Shown: piece by piece, positions 44,702 to 54,970 of the stretch | Position numbering within the stretch: position 1 is the first letter of the stretch | Layout of the letters: each line of letters opens with the position of its first letter | Position numbers and translations under genes: made by a program | The notes under the pieces: model-generated | What the model saw: only the letters and a program-made list of their open reading frames with translations | The model's database searches: none | What the model was told of the DNA's origin: nothing | Assembly (NCBI GenBank): GCA_903927615.1 | Contig: CAIYNU010000055.1 | Location: 1-64,000, forward strand | Direction of reading: 5' to 3' | Source of the DNA: an uncultured Rhodospirillales bacterium | GTDB taxonomy: Bacteria > Pseudomonadota > Alphaproteobacteria > Azospirillales > Azospirillaceae | DNA length: 64,000 nt

Positions 44702-45157
44702 ATGATGAACAGTCCGATGGAATTGCGCCAAGCCCTGACTGACCTGGCGGCGGATCATAAGCTGGTGGAAGACACCGTGCGGGACCTGGCCAGGCTGCTC
44801 ACCGCCGACGCCCCGAACCTGCCCGCGATTCAGACCGCCCTGAACACGATTTCCCTGACCGCCAATCGTCACTTTGCCAGCGAGGAATCGCTGATGGCCG
44901 ACCTGGAGTATCCTCGGCTGCCCGCGCATCGGGTTAACCATCAGTGGTTCCGGACCTTCATGAACACTTATCAGAACGGTGTTGCCCTGGGCACGATACG
45001 CATCAACGACGACGCCCGCCGCAACCTTCCCAATCTGATCCGGTTTTATGCCGGTTGTCACGACAACCAGTTTGAAAACTGGCTGGCAGCCAGCCATGGC
45101 TGGCGCCAAGTGCCGGCTTGGCTGCGTACCCCTCAGGCGTCAGCCTGCCATGCCTGA
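44702..45157 (+). CDS. Hemerythrin-like di-iron protein
   Basis: A 151-residue cytoplasmic protein. The di-iron ligands of the hemerythrin fold are visible: an early D-H (about 18-19), H-F-A-S-E-E (H and E about 58-62), H-R-V-N-H about ten residues after L-M-A-D-L, and H-D-N-Q-F-E (about 120-125, Glu in place of the more usual Asp). Bacteriohemerythrins bind O2 reversibly and serve oxygen sensing or supply in microaerobic spirilla. GGAGG lies 8 bases before the ATG. The C-terminal 25 residues are an extra tail with two cysteine-flanked turns. Alternatively it may act in NO or iron handling. Confidence 0.85.
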   Translation: MMNSPMELRQALTDLAADHKLVEDTVRDLARLLTADAPNLPAIQTALNTISLTANRHFASEESLMADLEYPRLPAHRVNHQWFRTFMNTYQNGVALGTIRINDDARRNLPNLIRFYAGCHDNQFENWLAASHGWRQVPAWLRTPQASACHA

Positions 45158-45315
45158 TCGGCCGGCCGGCCCATCGGGCCGCCCCCAGGTCCGACCGTGT
45201 GAGTCAGTCCGCCGCTGCGGTGGACACCACCGGAGCATCAACGCCAAGGTCGATTTGTGCGACAAAATCTGTTAACACCGTCGCTGGTCTTCATCGTAAC
45301 CTTAGGAACTGTCCC

Positions 45316-46239
45316 GTGACTGCTCCGTCCCCACTGTCGATCGGGTTCCTGACGGTGGCGCCCGGCATCGTGCTGCGCTACGCCCAAGCCAGAACCTCAA
45401 TCGAGCCGGCCCGCGGCACCGTCCTGGTGATCCAAGGGCGAGGCGAGTTCATTGAGAAATATTTTGAAGCCGCCCATGAGCTGTTAAAAGCTGGCTATCA
45501 CGTGGTCACTTTTGACTGGCGCGGTCAGGGATTATCGACACGGTTACTTGAGAACCGTCAGAAGGGTCACATTGATTCCTATGACACGTATCTTTCTGAT
45601 CTTGGTATTATGATCGATAAAGTGATAAAGCCGCTCGACACGCGCCCGCTCTATGCGCTGGCCCATTCCATGGGCGGACATATCCTGGCCCGGTACCTGG
45701 AACGTGATCACGATACCATTGATGCGGCGATTCTCTCGGCGCCGATGATCGATATTGCCAAAAATGGCCTGTACCGATACGCCTTTCTATCGTTGTCGTG
45801 GATCATGGTGCGATTGGGTTTGGGTCACCGCTACGCTTTCGGCATGAGGGATTATAACGACGATGACCGCGATTTTGCCAAGAACCGGCGAACCCACGAT
45901 TCGCTTCGTTTCCAACGCGAGGTTCAGGCCATTACCGACAACCCTGAGCTGGCGCTCGGAGGCGTGACGTGGGGATGGCTATACGCCACACTCAGGTCAA
46001 TACTTCGGCTGCGGTCGGCCCGCCCCGACGGCAGCCAACGCATTCCCATGATCCTGATTTCCGCCGGACAAGAACAGATTGTGAGTAACCCAGCGCAGCA
46101 CGATTATGCTGCCCGGCGGCCGCACTGCATTCTCCGAACCCTTGACGGCGCCTATCACGAAATTTTGCAGGAGAGCGACAGCATACGCCAGGAATTCTGG
46201 ACCTGCGCGCGCCCTCTGCTCCAAGGCGGTCACGTTTGA
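45316..46239 (+). CDS. Alpha/beta hydrolase, lysophospholipase/monoacylglycerol lipase-like
   Basis: A 307-residue serine hydrolase of the S33/Hydrolase_4 group, starting at GTG 45316 (AGGA upstream). The oxyanion segment is V-I-Q-G-R-G-E-F-I-E-K-Y, and F-D-W-R-G-Q-G-L-S is the typical strand 4 loop. The nucleophile elbow reads A-H-S-M-G-G with the serine at about 124; acid and histidine lie in the C-terminal A-G-Q-E and G-A-Y-H-E-I-L-Q-E. Such enzymes hydrolyse lysophospholipids or monoacylglycerols. No signal peptide. It stands alone between hemerythrin and the solute-binding-protein operon. Confidence 0.88.
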   Translation: MTAPSPLSIGFLTVAPGIVLRYAQARTSIEPARGTVLVIQGRGEFIEKYFEAAHELLKAGYHVVTFDWRGQGLSTRLLENRQKGHIDSYDTYLSDLGIMIDKVIKPLDTRPLYALAHSMGGHILARYLERDHDTIDAAILSAPMIDIAKNGLYRYAFLSLSWIMVRLGLGHRYAFGMRDYNDDDRDFAKNRRTHDSLRFQREVQAITDNPELALGGVTWGWLYATLRSILRLRSARPDGSQRIPMILISAGQEQIVSNPAQHDYAARRPHCILRTLDGAYHEILQESDSIRQEFWTCARPLLQGGHV

Positions 46240-46441
46240 CCAGACCCACGTCGCGGGCTTGACGCATCAATCTCCAACGGTCAGGGGGCGTCGCCGAGAC
46301 CCGACACACCACCGATGCATCCTCGGGCATGTCTGACGACCCCAAACGTGCGCGCCCCCGCCATGCGCCTTCATTAAGGCGCAAATTTCTTCGATAGCCT
46401 CTCGGAACCGGCTATACTTCGTCGGCAAAGGGAGGAGGCTG

Positions 46442-47239
46442 ATGACCCATCATGGCGATTGGAATCGGGATCGGCGTCTTTATTCCAGGCTTATCCACTG
46501 TTTGGGGGGGATGGCCCTGCTTTGCGCCGTAGCGGCCGACCCGGCCGGCGCGGAACAGGCGCTCCGTGTCCTGACCCAAGATAATATTTTCTCGACAAGG
46601 GATGATCAGGGGCAACTGACCGGATTCGAGGTCGAAATCGCTCGTGCCCTGTGTGCAACCATGCACGCTGTTTGTGACATCGCCCCGCTCCCGTTCGCCG
46701 ACGTCCTTGCCGCCCTCGACCGGCGCGCCGTCGACTTTGCGGTGGCCAGCATCCTCAAGACACCGGAACGACAACAGAAATATCTCTTTACCGATCGCTA
46801 TTGGCGGTCGAATTCCAGCTTCGTTGCCCGGACCCGAACCTGGCCTGCCGGTTCGATGCCCTCGCTGATCGGACTGCATATCGCGGTTAACGCCAACACC
46901 AAACAGGACGAATACATTCAACGCAACGCGACCGGTGGAATTGTGATGCGTTTCGGCAGTCCGCACGGCGCTTTACAGGCGGTCGCGGAAGGAAGGGCAG
47001 ACATCTGCCTGGTTCCGACGATTTTTGCCCTCCAATTCATGATGAGCGTTGACGGCCGGGAGTTGGAGACGGTCGGCGACCCCGTCACCGGCGAGGGCCT
47101 GGGCGGCGACGTGGCCATCGCCCTGCCGCCGGGCCATGAAGCCCTGCGTGATGACATAAATCAGGCCTTGCGTACGATTCTATCCGATGGCCGTTACGAT
47201 GCCATCAGCTCACGATTTCTGCCCTTCAGACTGTACTGA
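46442..47239 (+). CDS. Periplasmic solute-binding protein, family 3 (first of two)
   Basis: A 265-residue exported protein with a signal peptide (L-G-G-M-A-L-L-C-A-V-A-A, cleavage near A-G-A-E). The mature part shows the SBP_bac_3 pattern: L-T-G-F-E-V-E-I-A-R-A-L-C, V-D-F-A-V-A-S-I-L-K-T-P-E-R, then V-A-E-G-R-A-D-I-C-L-V and G-L-G-G-D-V-A-I-A-L. AAGGGAGGAGG precedes the ATG. Such proteins bind amino acids or similar solutes. No ABC transporter permease is nearby; the next genes are a second such protein and a hybrid sensor kinase, so it is probably a sensory input, not a transport component. Confidence 0.88.
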   Translation: MTHHGDWNRDRRLYSRLIHCLGGMALLCAVAADPAGAEQALRVLTQDNIFSTRDDQGQLTGFEVEIARALCATMHAVCDIAPLPFADVLAALDRRAVDFAVASILKTPERQQKYLFTDRYWRSNSSFVARTRTWPAGSMPSLIGLHIAVNANTKQDEYIQRNATGGIVMRFGSPHGALQAVAEGRADICLVPTIFALQFMMSVDGRELETVGDPVTGEGLGGDVAIALPPGHEALRDDINQALRTILSDGRYDAISSRFLPFRLY

Positions 47240-47246
47240 GGCAAAG

Positions 47247-48026
47247 ATGCTCCCCCTGTTCGTCGCCCTCTGGCTGGCCGCTCTGGTGCTGATGTCGCCG
47301 TTTCCGGTCAGGGCGGACCCCTCCCTTGATGGCCGGGCGCTCCGAATCGTCATGAACGATAATTCGCCGCCATTCAGCCAACGACGGGAAGACGGCAGCT
47401 TGTGGGGCTTCAACGTCGACTTTGCCCGGGAAGTCTGCCGGTTGCTGCACGCAACCTGCACCCTGGAAACCCAACCCTTGGCAACCGCCATCGCCAAGGT
47501 TACCGCCGGACAGTACGATATGGCGCTGTCCAACCTGCTGCGCACAGCCGAACGCGAACAGCACCTGTTGTTTTCCGTTCCGTACTGGCGGTCCAGCAGC
47601 AGTCTGATCGGACGGCGGGGCATGCCCGATGTCGACCTGACCGAAGCCGTCCATCACCACCGCATCGCCGTTCTGCGTGGTTCACACCAGATTGAGGTGC
47701 TCTCGGCCCTCGACGGCGCCGCCACCAGTCTGGTCCCGGTTGATACTTATACCGAGCTATGGCGGTGCCTGCGCGACAATCGGGCCGATCTTGGCATTAT
47801 GGCCACTCTTAATGCCCTTCACTTTCTGTTGACCGATGAAGGCCAGGATTTTGAAACCATCGGCAATCCGCTGACCGAAAACGGCTTGGGCGGACCGATT
47901 CACATTGTCTTTCCGCTTGGCCGACTCGAATTAAAAAAAGCAGTTGATGCCGCTATTATTCATTTGCGCGATGATGGAACCTATCAGAACCTTAGCCATC
48001 GATATTTTCCGTTTGATATTTATTGA
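47247..48026 (+). CDS. Periplasmic solute-binding protein, family 3 (second of two)
   Basis: A 259-residue paralogue of the preceding gene, starting 7 bases after it. The signal peptide is [14 protein letters not shown], cleaved near V-R-A-D. Mature motifs: [37 protein letters not shown] and [10 protein letters not shown]. Both proteins end with the same R-F/Y-x-P-F-x-Y tail, which supports tandem duplication. The kinase start follows 15 bases after the stop. The ligand is unknown. Confidence 0.88.
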   Translation: MLPLFVALWLAALVLMSPFPVRADPSLDGRALRIVMNDNSPPFSQRREDGSLWGFNVDFAREVCRLLHATCTLETQPLATAIAKVTAGQYDMALSNLLRTAEREQHLLFSVPYWRSSSSLIGRRGMPDVDLTEAVHHHRIAVLRGSHQIEVLSALDGAATSLVPVDTYTELWRCLRDNRADLGIMATLNALHFLLTDEGQDFETIGNPLTENGLGGPIHIVFPLGRLELKKAVDAAIIHLRDDGTYQNLSHRYFPFDIY

Positions 48027-48040
48027 TCGGATCGCTTGTC

Positions 48041-51000
48041 ATGGCCTTTGCCCCCAAACCTGCGGCGCCGCGGCTCCGCCTCGAACCGGTGATGCTGAGT
48101 GGCGGTTCGATCCTGTTGGTGTTGATCGGTCTGCTGTTCGTGATGATGGTCTGTGAACAACATGAGGTGGAGCAGGTCGCCGCCGATAGCCGAAACCGGG
48201 TCGTTCCCCTCATTTTGGAACGCCAACGGGCCGTTGTGAACCTGGAGCGGTTGAAGCAGTCCGGCGCGGTGGTTCTGGCCAGTGAGGATACCCGCAGAAG
48301 ACGAGAAGCAATGCTGGAAGCCCAGGCCTTAGCGTTCCATCCGTCGTTTGAATTCGACCAGGAACTGAATAAGGATACTTCTGACGCCTATGGCGCGATC
48401 CGTCAAATCGCTTTTCTGAAAGAGAGCTGGGTTGCCAGACACCGGGAGGCAGAGACCTACGCCGGCACCCCGACCGGAACCGCCGCACAGCAGACGGCTG
48501 CGGCACTCGAAGAACGTCTCTCCAGCTTGTGGTTGCAAACCCTGACCCGGCTCAATACCGTCGGCGACCGGCTGCTGGTGGATGTCACCGAGCTGACCGC
48601 AGGCCGATTCGCCTTGATTCAGGAGCATACCGAACTGGTGTCGCGCGTCATCATCATCACCTTCTTGGTGATGCTGGCCATTTTTGTCGGCGTCGCCTGG
48701 CTGGTCCGCTGCCATGTGGTCCGACCCCTGCTGCTGGCTACCGACGGTTTGCGCCGGATCGGTTCGGGCGCCCAGGATGTCACCTTGCCGGCGGCGGCCA
48801 CCCAAGAGATCGACAGCATTTTGCAAGCCGTGCGCCAACTGGCCCGCCAGACCGAGGATTTGCGCGTGGCCAGGGATCTGGCCGAGGAAGCCACGCGAAC
48901 CAAAAGCGACTTTCTGGCTAATATGAGCCACGAGATCCGCACCCCCATGAACGCCATCATCGGCATGTCCCATCTGGCGCTGAAAACCGGGCTGACCGCC
49001 AAACAACGGGACTATGTCGGAAAAATCTACGGCGCCGGCACGGCCTTGCTGGGCATCATCAACGACATTCTCGATTTCTCGAAAATCGAGGCGGGCCGGT
49101 TGGAAATCGAACACGCTCCTTTCCAGATCGAGAATGTCACCACCAACTTGCTGACGGTGGTCGCCCAACGCGCCTACGACAAGGGGTTGGAACTGTTGTT
49201 CGACCTGGCCCCGGACATTCCCCGCAGCCTGGTCGGCGATTCCTTGCGCTTGGGACAGATTTTGACCAATCTGGTCGGGAACGCGATCAAATTTACCGAG
49301 GTTGGCGAGGTTCACCTGATCGCAACACTGGTCGAACGAACCGGCCATCGGGTTACATTGCGTTTTGCCGTGCGCGATACCGGAATCGGCATGACCCGCG
49401 AACATGCCGATCGCCTGTTCCGCCCCTTTTCCCAGGCTGACAGTTCAACCACCCGAAAATATGGCGGAACCGGATTGGGGTTGAGCATTTCCAGGCGGTT
49501 GGTCGAGTTGATGGGCGGTACCATCGGCGTTGAAAGCGTCATGGGCCAGGGCAGCACCTTTTGGTTTACGGTTCAGTTGGACGTCGCTCATGAGGAACGC
49601 CGGGCCATCCCATCGCGGTTAAATGGCCTGAGGGTGCTGGTGGTCGACGATAATGACTCGGCACGGCGGGTGCTGGAGGAACAACTTGTCGCCATCGGCG
49701 CGATTGTCGATCAGGTGGCGTCCGGACAACAGGCGATCGACGCGGTCCGACGCAGCGATTCGACCACGCCTTACGATTTGGTCCTGATGGACTGGTGGAT
49801 GCCCGGCCTGGATGGCATCGAGGCGGCCAGGCGGATCAAGATGGAGGCGCTGAAGGGAATTCCGGCCATCGTGATTGTCTCGGCGTTCGGCCGGGAAGAA
49901 ATCCATCAAGAGATCCTGGCCGCCAATCTTGATGACTATCTGATCAAACCGATCAATCAATCGCTGTTGGTCGACACGCTGGTCCGCCTGTTCGCCCCCG
50001 AGTGCCATGCGCTGGAGGAGCGGCGACTCGACCGGACGGTCTACGACCTTTCCGGGATGCGCGTTCTGGTGGTGGAAGACAATGACCTCAACCAACAGAT
50101 CGCCATCGAATTGCTGACCGGTGTTGGCGTCGTCGTCGACACCGCCGTTAACGGACGCGAGGCGGTGGACCGACTCCGAACCTTGGACGACGCCCATGCT
50201 TACCACGTCGTTTTGATGGATCTGCAAATGCCCGTTATGGACGGGTTTCAAGCGACGGCGTGCATTCGTCAGGAAGCCCGCTTCGCTGATTTGCCGATCA
50301 TTGCCATGACCGCTCATGCCATGGTTTCAGAACGCGAGCGCTGCCTGCAAGCGGGGATGCGGGAACATGTCGGCAAACCCATCGATCCCGACCATCTGTT
50401 CCAGACCCTTCGACGCTACCACAAGCCGGGACGGGTGGTGGCGAGTCCCCCCAGTGCCCCCCGGCCACCGACCGAACCCGCCGCCGCGGTCCGGATTCCC
50501 GGAATCGACACCGCCGGCGGCCTGAACCGGGTCGGCGGCAACGGCCGGCTTTACCGGTCGCTGTTGATCCAGTTCGCCGATCGTCAGGGCCAGGCCTCCG
50601 ACGCCATTCGGGCGGCCCTTGCCAGAGCCGACTACCCCACGGCCGAACGCCTGGCTCACACGGTCAAAGGGGTCGCGGCCAGTCTGGGCGCCGCCGACCT
50701 GGGCCAGGCCGCGGCAACCCTCGAAGCGGCGCTCCGAACCCGGGATCGCACCGCCCACCAGACCGCGCTCCCCCTGTTCGCCGCCAGACTGAAACAAACC
50801 GTGACAGCGATTCGGACCGTCATGAACACCCTGGTTGTTGCCGACGGCGTGACGCCACCCGGCCTTGATGGGGCGTCGGCGCACCGCCTGCTCCGCCAAT
50901 TGGCGGATTTGATTGCCGCCTTCGATCCCGGCGCCCTGGACGCGATCCTGGAGGTTCGGGAATCGCTGGCCTGGTTCGTCCCCGAAGCCGACCTGGCCAC

Positions 51001-51103
51001 CCTGGAGGCGAAAATCAGCGATTTCGACTTCGATGCCGCAGCGGTCTGTCTGACCGGGATACTCGCCCGGTTTAACGGGAACTCGGAGACTCATCATGAT
51101 TAA
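48041..51103 (+). CDS. Hybrid sensor histidine kinase with two receiver domains and Hpt
   Basis: A 1020-residue multi-domain phosphorelay protein from the ATG at 48041. Two transmembrane helices (about 15-35 and 205-230) enclose a helical periplasmic region of about 170 residues. A HAMP-like stretch leads to the HisKA box [14 protein letters not shown] and an ATPase domain (D-T-G-I-G-M, G-G-T-G-L-G-L). Receiver 1 has L-V-V-D-D-N-D and L-M-D-W-W-M-P; receiver 2 has L-V-V-E-D-N-D and L-M-D-L-Q-M-P. A C-terminal Hpt carries L-A-H-T-V-K-G. The expected route is His-Asp-His-Asp to the HD-GYP regulator that overlaps its stop. The solute-binding proteins upstream may be its ligands' carriers. Confidence 0.94.
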   Translation: MAFAPKPAAPRLRLEPVMLSGGSILLVLIGLLFVMMVCEQHEVEQVAADSRNRVVPLILERQRAVVNLERLKQSGAVVLASEDTRRRREAMLEAQALAFHPSFEFDQELNKDTSDAYGAIRQIAFLKESWVARHREAETYAGTPTGTAAQQTAAALEERLSSLWLQTLTRLNTVGDRLLVDVTELTAGRFALIQEHTELVSRVIIITFLVMLAIFVGVAWLVRCHVVRPLLLATDGLRRIGSGAQDVTLPAAATQEIDSILQAVRQLARQTEDLRVARDLAEEATRTKSDFLANMSHEIRTPMNAIIGMSHLALKTGLTAKQRDYVGKIYGAGTALLGIINDILDFSKIEAGRLEIEHAPFQIENVTTNLLTVVAQRAYDKGLELLFDLAPDIPRSLVGDSLRLGQILTNLVGNAIKFTEVGEVHLIATLVERTGHRVTLRFAVRDTGIGMTREHADRLFRPFSQADSSTTRKYGGTGLGLSISRRLVELMGGTIGVESVMGQGSTFWFTVQLDVAHEERRAIPSRLNGLRVLVVDDNDSARRVLEEQLVAIGAIVDQVASGQQAIDAVRRSDSTTPYDLVLMDWWMPGLDGIEAARRIKMEALKGIPAIVIVSAFGREEIHQEILAANLDDYLIKPINQSLLVDTLVRLFAPECHALEERRLDRTVYDLSGMRVLVVEDNDLNQQIAIELLTGVGVVVDTAVNGREAVDRLRTLDDAHAYHVVLMDLQMPVMDGFQATACIRQEARFADLPIIAMTAHAMVSERERCLQAGMREHVGKPIDPDHLFQTLRRYHKPGRVVASPPSAPRPPTEPAAAVRIPGIDTAGGLNRVGGNGRLYRSLLIQFADRQGQASDAIRAALARADYPTAERLAHTVKGVAASLGAADLGQAAATLEAALRTRDRTAHQTALPLFAARLKQTVTAIRTVMNTLVVADGVTPPGLDGASAHRLLRQLADLIAAFDPGALDAILEVRESLAWFVPEADLATLEAKISDFDFDAAAVCLTGILARFNGNSETHHD

Positions 51104-52202
51104 GACCACCGACCGCAAATCCATCCTGATTATCGACGACACTCCGGCCAATATTGCCGTCGTCAGCGGGTTGCTCAAGGATGACTACCGGCTGAAGGCG
51201 GCGACCAGCGGCAGCAAAGCCCTGACCCTGATCGCCTACGGCGAGCCTCCCGACCTGATCCTGCTGGACATCATGATGCCGGAAATGGATGGCTATGAAG
51301 TTTGCCGCCGCCTGAAAGCCAACCCCGAAACCACCGATATTCCGATCATCTTCCTGACCGCCAGAACCGAGGTGATTGACGAAACCACCGGCCTTGAACT
51401 GGGCGCCGCTGACTATATTCATAAGCCGTTCAATCCGGCGATCGTTAAGGCCCGGGTCCGCAATCATCTGCTGATTAAAGAAGCCAAAGATTTTTTAAAG
51501 GTCCAAAACGAATTGCTGGAGGATTTGGTCGCCCAGCGCACCCGTGATCTTGTTCAAATCCAGGATGTGACCATTCATGCGTTATCGTCCTTGGTCGAGA
51601 CCCGCGACAAGGAGACCGGGAATCACATCCGCCGCATCCAATATTACGTTCGAACTTTGGCCACCCGATTGCAGGACCATCCGCGTTTTCGTCACGAACT
51701 GGTCCCCGCCGCCATCGACCTTCTGTACAAATCGGCGCCGCTCCATGATATCGGCAAGGTCGGAATTCCCGACAAAATTTTGTTGAAGCCCGGCCGCCTG
51801 ACCCCCGAAGAGTTCGAAACCATGAAGCAGCATACCACCCTCGGCCGCGACGCCATCGCCAATGCCGAGTCCCGCCTGGGCTTGAAGGTCCCCTTTCTGA
51901 GCATCGCCAAGGCCGTCGCCTACAGTCACCACGAAAAATGGGACGGCACCGGCTACCCCCAGGGCCTGAGCGGCGATGCCATTCCGATCTGGGCGCGACT
52001 GATGGCGGTGGCCGATGTCTATGATGCGCTGATCAGTCGCCGCGTCTACAAGCCGGCCATGCCCCACGAACAGGCCATGGCGGTGATCGCCGAGGGCCGA
52101 GGCATTCATTTCGACCCCGACATTGCCGACGCCGTCCTCGCCGCCGCCACCGACTTCCAAACCATCGCCAGCCACTACGCCGATGGACCGTCCATGGATT
52201 GA
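51096..52202 (+). CDS. Response regulator with HD-GYP c-di-GMP phosphodiesterase domain
   Basis: A 368-residue cytoplasmic protein whose ATG overlaps the kinase stop by eight bases. The receiver domain (about 8-125) has I-L-I-I-D-D-T-P and the phospho-acceptor in [10 protein letters not shown] coiled linker precedes the HD-GYP domain: [22 protein letters not shown]-x-x-x-G-x-D, [12 protein letters not shown] and D-V-Y-D-A-L. All metal ligands and the GYP loop are present, so it should hydrolyse c-di-GMP when phosphorylated. It is the output of the operon. Confidence 0.95.
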   Translation: MIKTTDRKSILIIDDTPANIAVVSGLLKDDYRLKAATSGSKALTLIAYGEPPDLILLDIMMPEMDGYEVCRRLKANPETTDIPIIFLTARTEVIDETTGLELGAADYIHKPFNPAIVKARVRNHLLIKEAKDFLKVQNELLEDLVAQRTRDLVQIQDVTIHALSSLVETRDKETGNHIRRIQYYVRTLATRLQDHPRFRHELVPAAIDLLYKSAPLHDIGKVGIPDKILLKPGRLTPEEFETMKQHTTLGRDAIANAESRLGLKVPFLSIAKAVAYSHHEKWDGTGYPQGLSGDAIPIWARLMAVADVYDALISRRVYKPAMPHEQAMAVIAEGRGIHFDPDIADAVLAAATDFQTIASHYADGPSMD

Positions 52203-52253
52203 GGCGCCAACCGTCCCCAGGCCCGGGCAGTCGAAAATGCCGTGATGCGAAAG

Positions 52254-52889
52254 TCATGGCTTGGTCTTCTCCGCAAAAGCACAGAGATCGGCGACCGGAC
52301 AAACCGGGCAGGTTGGGCTTCGGGCTTTACAGACGTAACGCCCGTGGAGAATTAACCAGTGGTGGGCGTGCTGTTTCCAGCGGTCCGGAACCACCGCCTC
52401 CAGTCCCGCTTCCACCGCAGCCGGGGTCCGGCCCGGGGCCAGGCCGGTGCGGTTGGCCACCCGGAAGATATGGGTATCGACGGCCATGGTCGGCTGGCCG
52501 AACGCCACATTGAGAACCACGTTGGCGGTCTTGCGTCCGACCCCGGGCAGGTTTTCCAGAGCCTCGCGCCGGTCCGGAACCATGCCCCCGTGGTCGCGCA
52601 CCAGAATTTCCGAGAGTTTGATCACATTCCGGGCCTTGGTGTTGAACAGGCCAATGGTCTTGATCGCCTGGCGCAGCTTCTCTTCGCCCAAGGCCAGCAT
52701 TCCCGCGGGGGTTTGCACCACCGAAAACAGTGCCCTGGTGGCCCGGTTGACGCCGGCATCGGTCGCTTGGGCCGACAGCACCACCGCCACCAGCAGCGTA
52801 TAGGGATTGACAAAGTCCAACTCCGACCGCGGCTCGGGGTTGCGCCCGGCGAGCCGGGCAAAGAACGAGTCGATGGCATCGGGGTTCAT
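52254..52889 (-). CDS. nth: Endonuclease III
   Basis: A 211-residue DNA glycosylase/AP lyase for oxidised pyrimidines. The ATG at 52889 is preferred; a TTG at 52928 would add 13 residues. Motifs: L-S-A-Q-A-T-D, the helix-hairpin-helix L-P-G-V-G-R-K-T-A-N with catalytic lysine, V-D-T-H-I-F-R-V (catalytic Asp), and the iron-sulfur cysteines C-K-A-R-S-P-T-C-P-V-C-P-V-A-D-L-C. The gene is convergent with the HD-GYP gene. Confidence 0.96.
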   Translation of the reverse strand: MNPDAIDSFFARLAGRNPEPRSELDFVNPYTLLVAVVLSAQATDAGVNRATRALFSVVQTPAGMLALGEEKLRQAIKTIGLFNTKARNVIKLSEILVRDHGGMVPDRREALENLPGVGRKTANVVLNVAFGQPTMAVDTHIFRVANRTGLAPGRTPAAVEAGLEAVVPDRWKQHAHHWLILHGRYVCKARSPTCPVCPVADLCAFAEKTKP

Positions 52890-53082
52890 GGCGGGGACCG
52901 GCACTTCAGGGGACAGAATTATGGGCAACCCGGTCAGTGATAGTCGAAGACAATCCTGAAGACCAGATCAGCGGCGCGGGCGGCCAACACCACCCGGACG
53001 ACCGCCGCGGAACCGCGTGGTCCTGCCAACGACGCACCCAGCGGGTTTTGACTCCGGCCCGAGACCCGTGGATAACCACCAA

Positions 53083-53127
<45 letters not shown>

Positions 53128-53157
53128 CCCACCGCTGCCGCCGAGGATTTTGCCGCC

Positions 53158-53979
53158 ATGCCGGACACCGAGACCGAAGACCGGGCGGTTGCCGCCGCCA
53201 TTGCCCTGCTCACGGCCCCCGACCCGTGCCGCACCACGGCGGCGGCGATCGCCCAATCCGTCGGGCTTGACGCCGAAGACCTGGAACGGCTGTTCTGGCG
53301 CCGGACCGGGGTCAGGCTGGATCGCTTTATCGCCTGCCTGCCTCTGACCGATGCGCGGGCGCTGATGGCGCGCTCACGGCAGCGGATGGCGGCGCCGGCG
53401 ACCCCGGCAGCCCCGCCGCTCGCCATCACCGTCTGGGCACCGGACCGATCCCAGGCCGCGCCGGTGATCCGCTGGGGCCGCCATCCGAGCCCGTTCGGCC
53501 CGGTGCTGGCTGCCGCCGGCGAAACCGGGGTGTGCCGGCTGGGTTTCGACGGCGACGCCGCGGAACCCGTGCGGCTGGCGGCGGAATGGCCCGAGGCCCG
53601 GCTGATCGAAGACGCCGGCGCCACCCGTGCGGCGGTGGCGCGCGCATTCGCCCCCCCCGACCCCAACGCCGAGCCAACGCCGCTACCGGTGCTGCTGCGC
53701 GGAACACCCTTTCAGCGCCGGGTCTGGCAGGCGCTGACGGCCATCCCACCCGGGGCCATCGTCAGCTACCGGGACGTGGCCGCCGCCGTCGGCCAACCCA
53801 AAGCCGCCCGGGCGGTGGGCGGCGCCGTGGGCGCCAACCCGATCGCGGTGCTGATCCCCTGCCACCGGGTCCTTCTGACCTCGGGCGCCCTGCACCATTA
53901 CGGCTGGGGACCGGCGCGCAAGCGGGCGCTGCTGGCTTGGGAACGGGCGGCTGACGGCGATCACCGAGCCCCCCCCTGA
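53158..53979 (+). CDS. Methylated-DNA-protein cysteine methyltransferase with AraC-like HTH (Ada/Ogt type)
   Basis: About 273 residues from the ATG at 53158 (GAGG at some distance); GTG codons at 53017 and 53068 would add an Asp-rich tail. Residues 1-75 look like one AraC-type helix-turn-helix (A-A-A-I-A-Q-S-V-G-L-D-A-E-D-L-E-R-L-F). The C-terminal half is the methyltransferase: F-Q-R-R-V-W-Q-A-L, G-A-I-V-S-Y-R-D-V-A, A-V-G-G-A-V-G-A-N-P and I-P-C-H-R-V with the acceptor cysteine. It repairs O6-methylguanine by suicidal methyl transfer. The phosphotriester-sensing N-terminal zinc domain of E. coli Ada is missing, so it would not be methylation-activated in the same way. Confidence 0.88.
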   Translation: MPDTETEDRAVAAAIALLTAPDPCRTTAAAIAQSVGLDAEDLERLFWRRTGVRLDRFIACLPLTDARALMARSRQRMAAPATPAAPPLAITVWAPDRSQAAPVIRWGRHPSPFGPVLAAAGETGVCRLGFDGDAAEPVRLAAEWPEARLIEDAGATRAAVARAFAPPDPNAEPTPLPVLLRGTPFQRRVWQALTAIPPGAIVSYRDVAAAVGQPKAARAVGGAVGANPIAVLIPCHRVLLTSGALHHYGWGPARKRALLAWERAADGDHRAPP

Positions 53980-54011
53980 TCGCCCGGCAGGTCCGCTCCG
54001 TCCTCCCGACT

Positions 54012-54809
54012 TTACAGGCCCAAAACGTCGGCCATCCCGTACAGCCCGGGCGGACGGCCCCGGGTCCAAAGGGCGGCCGTCACCGCGCCGCGAGCATAGA
54101 TGTCCCGGTTGCTCGCGCGGTGCGCCAGTTCTATGCGCTCACCGTCCCCGGCGAACATCACCACATGGTCACCGACCACGTCGCCACCGCGCAACACCGC
54201 AAACCCGATCTCCCCCGGGCGCCGGGCACCGGTATGACCGTCCCGCACCCGAACCGCGGCGTCTTCAAACGCCACCCCGCGCCCGGCGGCGGCGGCCCGG
54301 CCCAAGGCCAGCGCGGTCCCCGAGGGCGCATCGACCTTGGCGCGATGGTGCATCTCGAGAACTTCGATGTCGAACGAGGACTCCAAAGTCTGGGCCACCC
54401 GCTTCACCAAACCGGCCAGCAGGTTGACCCCGAGACTCATGTTGGGCGCGGCAACAATGGCAATGCGGGAGCCGGCCTCGGCCAGGACCGCCTCCACATC
54501 CCCGGACAAACCGGTGGTGCCCAGCACCAGGGCGCACCGATGCGCCACCGCCAGCGCCACATGGCCGGCGGTCACCAACGGCGAGGTGAAGTCGATCACC
54601 GCCTCGCAGGCCGCGAACACCGCTGCCGGACCCTCGGCCACCGTCACCCCCAACGGCTCCAGGTCCGCCAGCACCCCTGCATCCCCGCCGATCCCGGGAA
54701 AATCGGGGCGGTCGCAAACCGCGGCCAGCACACAACCGGGCGTAGACGCAATCTGCCGCACCAACGACCGGCCCATCCGCCCGGCGCATCCCAGCACCCC
54801 AATCCTCAT
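54012..54809 (-). CDS. dapB: 4-hydroxy-tetrahydrodipicolinate reductase
   Basis: A 265-residue NAD(P)H-dependent enzyme of lysine and diaminopimelate synthesis. The nucleotide loop reads G-V-L-G-C-A-G-R-M-G-R, F-T-S-P precedes the central domain, and the active site is E-M-H-H-R-A-K-V-D-A-P-S-G-T-A. V-G-D-H and R-x-x-F/Y-A-R-G-A elements close the fold. Usual length is about 270. The start lies 161 bases from tssL, transcribed divergently. Context does not suggest special regulation. Confidence 0.96.
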   Translation of the reverse strand: MRIGVLGCAGRMGRSLVRQIASTPGCVLAAVCDRPDFPGIGGDAGVLADLEPLGVTVAEGPAAVFAACEAVIDFTSPLVTAGHVALAVAHRCALVLGTTGLSGDVEAVLAEAGSRIAIVAAPNMSLGVNLLAGLVKRVAQTLESSFDIEVLEMHHRAKVDAPSGTALALGRAAAAGRGVAFEDAAVRVRDGHTGARRPGEIGFAVLRGGDVVGDHVVMFAGDGERIELAHRASNRDIYARGAVTAALWTRGRPPGLYGMADVLGL

Positions 54810-54970
54810 GCTTCGCTCCCTTGACTTTCCAGGCCACTTCCGGTCGATCTACCCCGCAGGCCGGATCATCGGCCGCCGCACCGTCGCTTTCCGAACCAGC
54901 CGCCTGTGTTAACCTGTCATTACCGGGTCCCGCAACGCCAAAGCATCGCCCTCTCTCCGGCCATCACGCC

